This document shows, in pieces, positions 56,186 to 64,000 of a stretch of 64,000 nucleotides of DNA (within the stretch, counting starts at the first letter, position 1; each line of letters starts with the position of its first letter). Source of the DNA: Methylococcales bacterium (GTDB lineage: Bacteria > Pseudomonadota > Gammaproteobacteria > Methylococcales > Methylomonadaceae); contig JAURYI010000123.1 in assembly GCA_030654015.1 (NCBI GenBank), positions 41,921-105,920 on the forward strand, read 5' to 3'. The translations under genes were made by a program, and so were the position numbers. The notes below the pieces were generated by a model. The model was given only the letters and a program-made list of their open reading frames with translations. It did no database searches and was not told the origin of the DNA.

Positions 56186-57055
56186 ATGATGGAACGAGTA
56201 ATAGACAGAGCCAAGCAATATTGGTTATTAGCGCGGTTTGATCGCCCTATTGGTATTTTAATTTTATTATGGCCGGCATTATGGGCGTTATGGGTTGCCA
56301 GTGATGGTAAGCCCGATAAACTGGTACTCACGGTAATTTGTGCAGGCGTGATATTAATGCGTGCGGCGGGTTGTGTGATTAATGATTATGCCGACCGTGA
56401 TTTTGATCCTCATGTAGAACGCACCAAACAACGCCCGATTGCCGCAGGAAAAGTCACCCCGAAAGAAGCATTGATTTTTTTCATCGTATTAACGTTAATA
56501 GCGTTTGCCTTAGTATTATTATTAAATACTTACACCATTTTATTATCCTTTGGCGGTGCATTTTTAGCCGCCAGTTATCCCTTCATGAAACGTTATACCC
56601 AATTACCGCAAGCTTATTTAGGTATTGCGTTCGGTTGGGCAGTACCGATGTCATTTTCCGCACAAATGAATGCTATTCCTGCCGTCGCGTGGGTAATGTA
56701 TTTAGCGGTGATATTATGGGCATTAGTCTATGACACTATGTATGCAATGGTCGATAAAGACGATGATATAAAAATAGGCGTTAAATCCACTGCGATATTA
56801 TTCGGACAATATGACCGCCCTATTATGGCAGTATTACAAGTTATTATTATTGGTTTATTAATCACCATCGGCATAATGCAGCACAGCGGCTTGGCTTATT
56901 ATATTGGATTATTAGCTGCTTCTGGATTATCGGTTTATCAGCAAGTATTAATTGTCAATCGCGACAAAGCCTTATGCTTTAAAGCTTTTTTAAATAATAA
57001 CTGGTTTGGTTTGGCGGTTTTTATTGGCTTGGCTGTTGATTATGGGTTGCGTTAA
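56186..57055 (+). CDS. ubiA: 4-hydroxybenzoate octaprenyltransferase
   Basis: A 289-residue inner-membrane prenyltransferase that joins a polyprenyl chain to 4-hydroxybenzoate in ubiquinone synthesis. It has seven to nine helices, with the two aspartate motifs NDYADRDFD (about 72-80) and YDTMYAMVDKDDD (about 190-202) that hold magnesium and diphosphate. FDRPIG near the start and KSTAILFG are also conserved. ATGs at 56186 and 56189 are both possible. Divergent from arsC with a 72-base gap; no chorismate lyase gene (ubiC) is adjacent. Confidence 0.93.
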   Translation: MMERVIDRAKQYWLLARFDRPIGILILLWPALWALWVASDGKPDKLVLTVICAGVILMRAAGCVINDYADRDFDPHVERTKQRPIAAGKVTPKEALIFFIVLTLIAFALVLLLNTYTILLSFGGAFLAASYPFMKRYTQLPQAYLGIAFGWAVPMSFSAQMNAIPAVAWVMYLAVILWALVYDTMYAMVDKDDDIKIGVKSTAILFGQYDRPIMAVLQVIIIGLLITIGIMQHSGLAYYIGLLAASGLSVYQQVLIVNRDKALCFKAFLNNNWFGLAVFIGLAVDYGLR

Positions 57056-57080
57056 GCGGTCGTCGTTGTACACCTTATTC

Positions 57081-57095
57081 AAACCTGTCAGGTTT
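57081..57095 (+). terminator. Short hairpin after ubiA
   Basis: AAACCTG T CAGGTTT, a perfect 7-base stem with a one-base centre followed by ATTTATT. It is too tight to be a strong terminator by itself. Confidence 0.35.
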
Positions 57096-57122
57096 ATTTA
57101 TCTATTTATTCAGAACATAACT

Positions 57123-57461
57123 ATGAAAAAATCATTCTCTTTTATACTATTACTCGCACTGTGCCTAAGCAATACCGCTTACGCTAAAAAAATAGCTGAT
57201 AAAACTATAATTGGAACAATTACCGCATTTGACATTGGCGATAATTTTTATTTAACCATTGTCGATAATAATGGCAAAACACATAACGCATTATGTATGG
57301 CTGATTTGTGCGATAAATTAATAGAAGCCACCGATGAAAATTTAGGCGGTTATAAAGGCAAGAAAGTAAAAGTTGTGGTCGGTAAAGGCAATCAAACCGA
57401 TGCGGCAGGGAATATCATGGGAACAATGGATGCGTTTATTAAAATAGAGTTAATAAAATAA
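57123..57461 (+). CDS. Small periplasmic protein, unknown
   Basis: A 112-residue protein starting at the ATG at 57123; a longer frame overlaps ubiA and lacks support. Signal peptide about residues 1-21 (SFILLLALCLSNTAYA). The mature part is a compact beta-type domain (IIGTITAFDIGDNFYLTIVD, KGKKVKVVVGKGNQTD) that looks like an OB fold, with one cysteine pair (ALCMADLCDKL) likely in a disulfide. No catalytic motif or named family is recognised. Convergent with the ATPase gamma gene, 6 bases apart. Confidence 0.7.
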   Translation: MKKSFSFILLLALCLSNTAYAKKIADKTIIGTITAFDIGDNFYLTIVDNNGKTHNALCMADLCDKLIEATDENLGGYKGKKVKVVVGKGNQTDAAGNIMGTMDAFIKIELIK

Positions 57462-57467
57462 ATCACC

Positions 57468-58289
57468 TCAGCGCATAAATTCACTTTCAGCATTTAATAA
57501 AATAACTTCAATTTCTTCGGTAATTTCTTCTTGCCGATAAATCTGTGATTTTCGATGCAGATTAATCATTTCATCATCTAAATGTTTTATCGCGCCGTCT
57601 AAATGTTGCAGGCGACTGTGATTTTCTGCCATTAATGACAGATAAAACACTTCATGCAGCACCGCCAATAAATATTGTTCGATTAAATCAGTCAGAAAAA
57701 CGGCAGGTTCTAAATTCAATACGGGCGGGTAGCCATAACGCGGTGTGGCTGATTTTACCGAGGCAAACGGCGGAAATAGTTGCCGTTGCCTGATTTGATT
57801 CAGTTCGATGTCGTGGTAAACAATGGTTAAATGTGCTTCATTCGGTTTCGCGGCTGTCAGGATGTCAATCAGGTGGTTAAGAATAACGGGAATTTCTTCG
57901 GCAACGTTCGCGCCTTCCAGCGTAGTTGTTAATCGCTTATTATCAACCAGTTTGTCACACAAGCGGTTGCCAATCGCAATAATGCCCGTGTAATTTTCCT
58001 TGCAGATTGCCGCTAACAGGCTGTCATTAAAATCGCCACAAAAGCCGCGCTCTGCACCCAGTACAATACACAGGTTGTTTGCATTCACGTTGTCCGTCAG
58101 TAAATCGGGATAAAAAGACAGAAAATCGCTTGCCGCGTTTTCGATAGCAGTAACAACCTGTCCTTGCATGGTTTGAAAGCGTTGCAGTTTGTGAACTTCC
58201 ATCAATGCCAAATTTTTCATGGCGTTCAAAATACTGCGTATCTCACGCATTTGTGCGATATGCAGTTGTAATTCGTGGCTTTGGCTCAT
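57468..58289 (-). CDS. Alternative F1Fo ATPase gamma subunit, probably orphan
   Basis: A 273-residue gamma subunit of the alternative (N-ATPase type) F1 sector. The start at 58289 overlaps the alpha stop (ATGA). The N-terminal rotor helix is [25 protein letters not shown], the nucleotide-fold core is [18 protein letters not shown], and the C-terminal helix is [21 protein letters not shown]. In known N-ATPase operons alpha and gamma are the last two genes, after beta, epsilon, two small membrane proteins, a, c and b. None of those lies upstream here. The product may be useless or may serve a complex encoded elsewhere. Confidence 0.82.
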   Translation of the reverse strand: MSQSHELQLHIAQMREIRSILNAMKNLALMEVHKLQRFQTMQGQVVTAIENAASDFLSFYPDLLTDNVNANNLCIVLGAERGFCGDFNDSLLAAICKENYTGIIAIGNRLCDKLVDNKRLTTTLEGANVAEEIPVILNHLIDILTAAKPNEAHLTIVYHDIELNQIRQRQLFPPFASVKSATPRYGYPPVLNLEPAVFLTDLIEQYLLAVLHEVFYLSLMAENHSRLQHLDGAIKHLDDEMINLHRKSQIYRQEEITEEIEVILLNAESEFMR

Positions 58290-59749
58290 GATGACGATAG
58301 CCACTGGCTGATGGCGTGTTGCCATTGTTCGTATGGACTGTCCATCGTCAAGGTGGTGCTTTCAACGCCGTGTTCAATCCGCTTGAGTGCATTGGCTAAC
58401 TGTTTTATATCAACGTCATTCAGCAAACCCGCATTAAAAGCAATCAGCCACGCCAACTGAAACGCATGACTTAACGGCATCAATCGCTCTTGTTTGAGCA
58501 GTTCGCGTAACAAGCGACCGCGTTTGATACGCGCTTCCATCGAGGCTTCCAAACGTTGCCCAAAACGAGTGAAGGCTTCCAATTCCAAAAACTGCAAATA
58601 ATCCAGTTTCATTTGTCCCGCCTGATTGCGAATGCTGGTGTGTTGCGCTTTGCCGCCAATGCGTGACACCGATTTGGTAATGTCGATAGCAGGACGAAAA
58701 CCCGACACGAACAAATCCTTATCTAAATAAAGCTGCCCGTCGGTAATAGAAATCAGATTGGTGGGAATATACGCGGCAATCTCGCCTTGTTGCGTTTCCA
58801 CAATCGGCAGGGCGGTCATGCTGCCGCCACCGTGTTCGGCATTTAAACTGGTGGAACGTTCTAATAAGCGCGAATGCACAAAGAAAATATCACCTGGATA
58901 GGCTTCCCGACCAGGCGGGCGGCGCAGTAATAGTGATAACTCTCGGTAGGTTCTGGCGTGTGTGGATAAATCATCGTACACAATCAGCGTATCACGTCCC
59001 TGCGCCATCCAATATTCTGCCAACGCACAGCCTGCAAACGGCGCGATATATTGCAAACCAGCTAAGGCATTGGCTTCGGCAACCACGCACACCGTGTAGG
59101 CTAACGCGCCTTGCTGGCGTAAGGTGTCGATAGTGCTGACGATAGTGGAGCGTTTTTGTCCAATCAGCACATAGACACAATAGACGTTTTTGTCTTTCTG
59201 ATTGACCACCGTATCAATGGCTATCGAGCTTCTGCCCAAGCCTTCATCACCGATAATCAACTGCCGCTGTCCTTTGCCGATAGGAATCAGGGTGTCGATA
59301 ATTTTAATGCCCGTGTACAACGGTTTATGCACAAAATCACGGCTGATAATCGCAGGCGAGGCTTTTTCTATATTCTCACGTCCCGACGGTGTGGGCGGTT
59401 CGCGCCCATCGAGCGGCGCACCCAGCGGATCAACCACCCGCCCTAAAAATTCATCACCGACTGGAATACTGAGCGAATGTTTGGCAAGTTGTACCGTCAT
59501 GCCCGCTGTCAGCGTATCCGCCTGATACAACAAAATCGCACCGATACGATCCTGATTCAAATCAAACACCATGCCCTGACTGCCATCGGCAAACAGCAAC
59601 ACATCCTCAATAGCCGCCGATGCCAGCCCTTTAATCCAACTGATACCATCGCCAATAGAAACCACCGTGCCTTGCTCAATGATACGCGGCGCGAATTGAT
59701 ACTGCGCCAACCAATCGTGTTGTTGATTTAATAAAGTAGTCATCATCAA
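58286..59749 (-). CDS. Alternative F1Fo ATPase alpha subunit, P-loop altered
   Basis: A 487-residue F1 alpha-type protein of the alternative ATPase class. The beta-barrel N-domain ([20 protein letters not shown]), nucleotide domain ([26 protein letters not shown]-like [23 protein letters not shown]) and C-terminal helical domain are complete. The P-loop, normally ending GKT or GKS, reads GDEGLGRS, so the nucleotide-binding lysine is arginine. Alpha sites are non-catalytic, so this might be tolerated, but it also fits relaxed selection. Its first hundred bases recur at 61147-61252. There is no operon partner except gamma. Confidence 0.85.
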   Translation of the reverse strand: MMMTTLLNQQHDWLAQYQFAPRIIEQGTVVSIGDGISWIKGLASAAIEDVLLFADGSQGMVFDLNQDRIGAILLYQADTLTAGMTVQLAKHSLSIPVGDEFLGRVVDPLGAPLDGREPPTPSGRENIEKASPAIISRDFVHKPLYTGIKIIDTLIPIGKGQRQLIIGDEGLGRSSIAIDTVVNQKDKNVYCVYVLIGQKRSTIVSTIDTLRQQGALAYTVCVVAEANALAGLQYIAPFAGCALAEYWMAQGRDTLIVYDDLSTHARTYRELSLLLRRPPGREAYPGDIFFVHSRLLERSTSLNAEHGGGSMTALPIVETQQGEIAAYIPTNLISITDGQLYLDKDLFVSGFRPAIDITKSVSRIGGKAQHTSIRNQAGQMKLDYLQFLELEAFTRFGQRLEASMEARIKRGRLLRELLKQERLMPLSHAFQLAWLIAFNAGLLNDVDIKQLANALKRIEHGVESTTLTMDSPYEQWQHAISQWLSSS

Positions 59750-60186
59750 TAATTAGAGTTGTTTCAAATACAGTAATTCTTATCCTACCGCACTTTATTA
59801 ACTGATGTTACGCACAAGAAATTTTTGTCCACGAAAGACACGAAAAGCACGAAAAAGATTAAAAAATAATGATGTAACCGTTGTTGAGCCAACCCTGTGT
59901 TTTTGAAATGGTTTGCTTGCATTTATAGGAGCTTGAACTGCCAATCATTCGGAGTCCAAGTCATACCTTTGACTCCGAATGACAGATTTTTATTTTTCGT
60001 GTCTTTCGTGCTTTTCGTGGACTATGGCTTTTTCGTACATAACATCAATTATTAAATATTATCGAGATTAAAATCTATTCAGCGCGGGTGTGCAGAGAAT
60101 GGTTTGCTGGAAACGCTGGTTTTCGCTTACACTCAAAAAGGCTTATTCCTACTGGTAGGGCAGGGTTTTAATGTCATTGTTATTTT
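59750..60186. repeat. Intergenic block of nested inverted repeats
   Basis: 437 bases upstream of the ATPase alpha gene. Arms at about 59827-59856 and 59993-60022 (GTCCACGAAAGACACG... and ...TTTTCGTGGAC) pair over about 29 bases. Between them lies a second palindrome TCATTCGGAGTC (59945-59956) / GACTCCGAATGA (59971-59982), related to the repeats inside the STAND gene at 61362 and 63732. At about 60106-60158 is a diverged half of the 22159 repeat. No gene is seen; the upstream ATPase genes expected here are absent. Confidence 0.75.
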
Positions 60187-61146
60187 TTGGAGAAAACAAC
60201 CATTATGGAATTGCTTTGGGTCGGTGCTGCGTATAGCGATATAGGCGCGTTGTTGATGGGCGTTATGCTGGCTGGGCATAGCGATATAGAAGAGTTATCT
60301 GAAAAATTATGGGGCTTGAAAGAACTCTTTTTAGTCGCGTTTTTTCTACAAATCGGCTTAAGTAATTTACCCAGCTATGACGAAATGCTACAGGCATTAA
60401 CGCTCATCGTATTATTACCCTTACAAGGCGGCTTATTTTTCGTGCTGTTTTTATTAACAGGATTACGCGCTCGAACCGCTTTTGTATCGTCATTAGCCTT
60501 GATGACCTACAGCGAATTTGCCCTGATTACCTCAAATGCGCTGGTTAACGCCCAGCTATTACCGCCTGAGTGGAAACCTATTATCGGCTTGGCGGTCGCG
60601 CTGTCGTTAGCCATTGCCGCGCCGTTAAATTATTTTTCTCATCTGCTGTTTTCTGTGCTGGAACATTTTCTAATTCGCTTTGAACGAAAAATGGAACGTA
60701 CCGACCGTCTGCCCAGTAGCATAGGTGTAACGGAATGGCTGGTTATCGGTATGGGGCGCACAGGCACGTCGGCGTATATTGCGTTTCATCAACAAAATAT
60801 TCGCGTGTTGGGCTTAGATGCCGACCCGACGGTATTGGAACAGTTAATCGCAGACGGACGGCGCGTTATTTATGGCGATGCCGAAGATACCGAACTGTGG
60901 GAAAAAATCCCCTTGGCAAAAATCAAAGGCATCGTCCTGACCATGCCAGAATTTGAAGTCAGAGTATCGTCGATTAAACAATTAAAAAACCGTCAATTTA
61001 CGGGGCATATCGGAACAGTGTGTTTTGACGATGACGAAGAAAGCAAGCTGTACCAATTAGGCGCAACCTTTGTCATTCATCCGTTAATGGAAGCAGGTAA
61101 GCAATTAGCCGAACAAATGTTGGATGCGATACCCAAAGTGCAGTAG
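60187..61146 (+). pseudogene. C-terminal part of a CPA2 cation:proton antiporter with TrkA-N domain
   Basis: 319 codons match the second half of Kef/CPA2-type antiporters: a membrane part starting near SDIGALLMGVMLAGHSDIEELSEKL and LFLVAFFLQIGLS, a few more helices, then the NAD-binding TrkA-N domain (WLVIGMGRTGTSAYIAF, VLGLDADPTVLEQLI, VIYGDAEDTELW). Normal family members are about 560 residues or longer and have about six helices before this point. Those are missing, and the sequence upstream is repeats. The open frame (TTG or ATG start) is intact, so loss may be recent. It lies between two direct copies of the ATPase alpha start. Confidence 0.8.
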
Positions 61147-61252
61147 CTGTGTAACTGTCGCTAATAGAAACCGCCGTGTCTTGCTCAATGATACGCGGCG
61201 CGAATTGATACTGGGCTAAGGAGTGGTTTTGTTGCGCTAACAGATTATTCAT
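61147..61252 (-). pseudogene. Duplicated 5' end of the ATPase alpha gene
   Basis: From an ATG at 61252 the frame reads [20 protein letters not shown] and IIEQDTAVSI, against [20 protein letters not shown] and [10 protein letters not shown] at the start of the alpha gene at 59749. A 34-base stretch is identical between 59671-59704 and 61180-61213, same orientation. Homology ends after about 35 codons, where the antiporter fragment begins. It is therefore a direct repeat flanking the antiporter fragment. Confidence 0.87.
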
Positions 61253-61256
61253 AAAA

Positions 61257-63950
61257 TTATGCCTGATTTGGAAAATCCCGCTCAATGACTCGCATTAATC
61301 CCCATTGTCCGATTTCTGCTATGCGAGTTTTGGCTTTTTGCAAATAATAGTCGGCATTTTTGGAGTCCAAACTCATGAGTTTGGATTCCGAATTAAGGCA
61401 GATTTGCGCGGCGAATAAATCCAATTCAGCATCGCGCAGGTGATAGCCTGTTTCTTCAATGAGCTGTTTGGCTTCTTGGTAGTGGTTTAAAGCGGTGTCA
61501 AAGTCAGCGGTGGCAAGGCTGTAACGTCCGTGTATTAATAGGTAATCAACTTGATACAGTTTCATGCCACAGCGTTCGATGATTTCCCACGCGCTGTTTA
61601 AATCGGTTAGTGCTGGGGCGAGTTGGTTTTGGGTGAGGTAGAAGTCGGCGCGAGCTAGATAGAATTGAGGCGTATATTCTATTCTATTTGCATCTTCTAT
61701 GGCTTTTATAGCTTGGTCAAAATAGACCGTAGCGTTAGCATAATCATTTAACGAAAAATAGGATTGAGCAATAATAAATTTACCAAAAGCTTGGTCTAAT
61801 TGAACTGCTAATCCAGCACCAGAAGGAACTATATGTTTTTCTAAAATATATTCACCTCTTTTAATAATTTCATATAAAAATTCATTGTTAGAAGTGGAAT
61901 CTAAAAGAATATTGCAATATCTAAAAGCAGGCACTGTAATTAAATATAAAAAACCATTTCCTTCGTTTTTCCATAATTTTTCTATATTTTTACAGTATTG
62001 CTCTGCATCTCTTAAATTTCCACTAAGATGCAATATGCTTGCTAAACGACAGTCATTAAGTGTTTGTTCAAATATGTCATCTTTTTGGGATTCTCCTAAT
62101 TTGTAAAACCTAGAATATTTCGCTCCTTCTTCTGCAATAGGCAATGCTTTTAAAAGTTCACCTCTAGGTTGATATAGATTCACTAAACCTCTAGCAATAC
62201 CAGAAGCATCTTGCCAATTTTCTAGTTCTTTAGCTAATTTAAAACTAATTAATGCTATTTCAGCAGCATCTTGTAAGCGTGCTAATGACGTAAAAAAATG
62301 ACTGATATGTTTTAACAACCAAATTTGTTCAGCCTTTTTTAAATCGTACTGCTCAAGCTTTTGCCAATTAAAAAGAGATAATGCAGTTATATTTTGTATA
62401 TAAGCTCCCAAGTTAAATGCACTGTAATTTTTTTTGCCTCTTTGAATTCGTTTATCAAAAATATCGAATAATGCTTCTCTGTGTTTTCCTGCTAAACAAC
62501 CATGCACCACAGCCCGATAAAGCGGCAACATTTCATCCAAAGTATCAGGAAACTCTTTTTCAGGCAGTTTTTGGTAATAATCAAACAAAACTAAATGTGC
62601 TTGTTTAAAATTTTCGAGATGATTTTCTTTAAATTTCTCCCCAAAATAAGCACGAATAATCGGATGCGTATCCCATTCCAAACGCTCAAATGTGCCTTTT
62701 TTACCTAACAACAAACCGCTTTTTTCTAACCGCTGCTCAACCTTTTTCCATTCTAAATCCGTTAAAGCGCGTAACGGTTCAGCGTGCTTAGCATTGGCAA
62801 TCAAAACCGCTTTTTCTGCCGAGTTCATCGGACGGTCAAACAAACCCAACAACTGCAAAAAACAGCGTGAGGCGGCATCTTGCAAACTATCGTAATAATC
62901 CAATACCCGCAACGCATGACGACTGTCTTTTTCGGCATCACTATCGCCGTGCGCCGAAGTCAACGGTGGCAATTCCTTGGCATAACGGCAATCGCCTTGA
63001 TGATGTTCACTTAACAAATGTCCGAATAACACCAAACTCAAGGCATGACCGTTTAAATCTTGGCTAATCGCTTGCCGTTCTGCCGCCTTGCCCGTTACGC
63101 CTAACGCTTGCAACAAATCCGCGCCATCCTGATGCGGCAAGGTTTGCAAATCCAATGATAAATAATGCTCTGCCTGCCATTTTTTCAATTCCACCAACGG
63201 TTGACGCGACGATAACAACACAAAACTTTTCCCCGCCGTTTGCCGAAAACAGGCGATAAATTCTTTTAACGCGCTGTCTTGTAATTCGCCATTCATGGAT
63301 TGCAGATTTTCCGCATATTGCAACGGCTCTAAACCATCGAGTATCAGCAAGCAGGGATATTCACACAATTTTTCTACTAGCAAACGCGCTTTCTTGATTT
63401 CATCCTTTTTAATTTCATCAGGTAATTCTGTTACACCCAAAAACGGCAATACCGCACTGAAAAACGGCTGTGAGTTGGTAAAAGTATTGTGCGAACCTTG
63501 CGAATAAAACGACCAGCCAAACACACGGGTTTTGCCGTAATAATTTTCTTTGGAAATTTGCGTTAGCCATTCATCGGTCAAAGCGGATTTTCCAATCCCA
63601 CCTGCGGCGACAATAATCGCTAGGCGTTTATTGGGATTTTTAATCGCTTCGGTGAGTTGGGCGAGTTCGGTTTTGCGACCGATTAAGGCGGTGGTGGGTT
63701 TGGGGAGGTGATATAAATCAACTTCGGACGTGGAATCCAAACTCATGAGTTTGGACTCCGATTTTGCGTAATGGTGATGGTGAATTTCAGTTTTAAAACT
63801 GTCTATGATGGTTTCAGCACAAGTGATATTCTCAGCCGTACTGTTATTTACATTTTGTACTTTAACGCTGGATTGCTCTTTAATATTTTTAACTTCGGTC
63901 GCAATCCCTGCTTGTTTTTCATTTTTACTTTTTTTAAGCCAATCAAACAT
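61257..63950 (-). CDS. STAND-type NTPase with TPR-like C-terminus
   Basis: An 897-residue protein with AGGTGG before its ATG. A short charged N-terminus (1-85) carries no known effector. The NTPase domain (about 86-330) has Walker A AAGGIGKS at 115-122 and Walker B LLILDGLEPL at 201-210, then SSRQPL (sensor region) and DLNGHALSLVLFGHLL, as in AP-ATPase/STAND proteins. A winged-helix-like part (about 345-430) leads to helical TPR-like repeats (about 450-890; e.g. GKFIIAQSYFSLNDYANATV). The peptide SESKLMSLDS occurs at 64-73 and 854-863 from an inserted palindrome. It may be a signalling or defence NTPase; the ligand is unknown. Confidence 0.75.
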   Translation of the reverse strand: MFDWLKKSKNEKQAGIATEVKNIKEQSSVKVQNVNNSTAENITCAETIIDSFKTEIHHHHYAKSESKLMSLDSTSEVDLYHLPKPTTALIGRKTELAQLTEAIKNPNKRLAIIVAAGGIGKSALTDEWLTQISKENYYGKTRVFGWSFYSQGSHNTFTNSQPFFSAVLPFLGVTELPDEIKKDEIKKARLLVEKLCEYPCLLILDGLEPLQYAENLQSMNGELQDSALKEFIACFRQTAGKSFVLLSSRQPLVELKKWQAEHYLSLDLQTLPHQDGADLLQALGVTGKAAERQAISQDLNGHALSLVLFGHLLSEHHQGDCRYAKELPPLTSAHGDSDAEKDSRHALRVLDYYDSLQDAASRCFLQLLGLFDRPMNSAEKAVLIANAKHAEPLRALTDLEWKKVEQRLEKSGLLLGKKGTFERLEWDTHPIIRAYFGEKFKENHLENFKQAHLVLFDYYQKLPEKEFPDTLDEMLPLYRAVVHGCLAGKHREALFDIFDKRIQRGKKNYSAFNLGAYIQNITALSLFNWQKLEQYDLKKAEQIWLLKHISHFFTSLARLQDAAEIALISFKLAKELENWQDASGIARGLVNLYQPRGELLKALPIAEEGAKYSRFYKLGESQKDDIFEQTLNDCRLASILHLSGNLRDAEQYCKNIEKLWKNEGNGFLYLITVPAFRYCNILLDSTSNNEFLYEIIKRGEYILEKHIVPSGAGLAVQLDQAFGKFIIAQSYFSLNDYANATVYFDQAIKAIEDANRIEYTPQFYLARADFYLTQNQLAPALTDLNSAWEIIERCGMKLYQVDYLLIHGRYSLATADFDTALNHYQEAKQLIEETGYHLRDAELDLFAAQICLNSESKLMSLDSKNADYYLQKAKTRIAEIGQWGLMRVIERDFPNQA
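61362..61389. repeat. In-frame 28-bp palindrome inside the STAND gene, copy near 3' end
   Basis: GGAGTCCAAACTCAT / ATGAGTTTGGATTCC, one mismatch, overlapping at the centre. It is read in frame as part of SESKLMSLDS (residues 854-863), between the two helices of a TPR-like repeat. Near-identical to 63732-63759. Confidence 0.85.
63732..63759. repeat. In-frame 28-bp palindrome inside the STAND gene, copy near 5' end
   Basis: GGAATCCAAACTCAT / ATGAGTTTGGACTCC, one mismatch. Read in frame as SESKLMSLDS (residues 64-73), in the linker between the charged N-terminus and the NTPase domain. Same element as at 61362-61389, with a looser relative at 59945-59982. Confidence 0.85.
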
Positions 63951-63969
63951 AAGCCACCTAGCGTAAATA

Positions 63970-64000
63970 ATGACTGCCAGTCCTTTAAAGGACTGGCAGT
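63970..64000. repeat. Second copy of the 13706 palindrome
   Basis: ATGACTGCCAGTCC / GGACTGGCAGT with TTTAAA in the centre, cut by the window edge. It has the same arms as 13706-13738 but a different loop. It lies just upstream of the STAND gene. Confidence 0.7.

Noticed and set aside
57006..57122. Extension of the small periplasmic protein back into ubiA
   Set aside because: The ATG at 57123 directly precedes a normal signal peptide; the extension is an out-of-frame overlap of ubiA.
63760..63800. Four histidines in a row in the STAND N-terminus, like a cloning tag
   Set aside because: Only four histidines, mixed codons and a natural upstream ribosome site; nothing vector-like surrounds it.

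Overview
This window reads as chromosome of a mesophilic, Gram-negative gammaproteobacterium with moderate GC content. The support is lipid A synthesis (lpxD), the hda - DUF2069 - quinone reductase - arsC/yfgD neighbourhood, a mannose-sensitive haemagglutinin (MSHA) type IV pilus locus, ubiA, relA, clpB and ybiT. Many genes overlap by 1-4 bases (ATGA, TAATG) and gaps are packed with palindromic repeats. A relative of the methanotrophs (Methylococcales) would fit, but that is an impression and no methane-oxidation gene is present.

Layout. 1-1240: an FAD oxidoreductase cut by the left edge. 1299-5992: an archaic Csu-type chaperone-usher pilus cluster, flanked on its left by a decayed fragment of the relA 3' end and on its right by intact relA (6388-8484). 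8644-13991: lpxD, then a SWIM/SNF2 helicase between two tiny single-span membrane proteins. 14141-21313: a three-gene signalling operon. 21374-28471: ppnP, a NYN protein, ybiT, an RRM-like protein, a membrane cytochrome c and clpB behind a clear heat-shock promoter. 28658-33146: an L,D-transpeptidase with MORN repeats and an operon of formate/nitrite transporter, PP2C-kinase and frameshifted cyanase. 33535-39679: P-type ATPase, a coupled secreted protein, a 456-bp palindromic repeat complex, a methyltransferase, queF and psd. 39794-53773: MSHA pilus genes in four blocks (mshEG, mshLKJ-I2-I, mshQ, mshPODCA), with a sigma54-type promoter ahead of mshA. 54109-57461: hda, DUF2069, quinone reductase, arsC, ubiA and a small periplasmic protein. 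57468-61252: relic of an alternative F1Fo ATPase (only alpha and gamma) next to a truncated antiporter. 61257-63950: a STAND NTPase with a TPR-like C-terminus.

The most interesting system is 14141-21313. One 2003-residue protein joins a Ser/Thr kinase, an AAA ATPase, a long helical region, GAF, a SiaA-like PP2C/SpoIIE phosphatase and a SiaB-like kinase. It is translationally coupled to SiaC, with threonine at position 68 conserved, and followed by the diguanylate cyclase SiaD. In Pseudomonas these four activities are separate proteins that set cyclic-di-GMP through SiaC phosphorylation. Here writer and eraser of the same phosphate appear fused under a cytoplasmic sensor. Two pilus systems in the window, including an MshE-type ATPase with the cyclic-di-GMP-binding fold, are plausible outputs.

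The right end shows genome decay and repeat traffic: direct repeats of an ATPase alpha-gene start, an antiporter missing its N-terminal half, and a palindrome that sits twice inside the STAND gene in frame, adding the same ten residues at two places in the protein.
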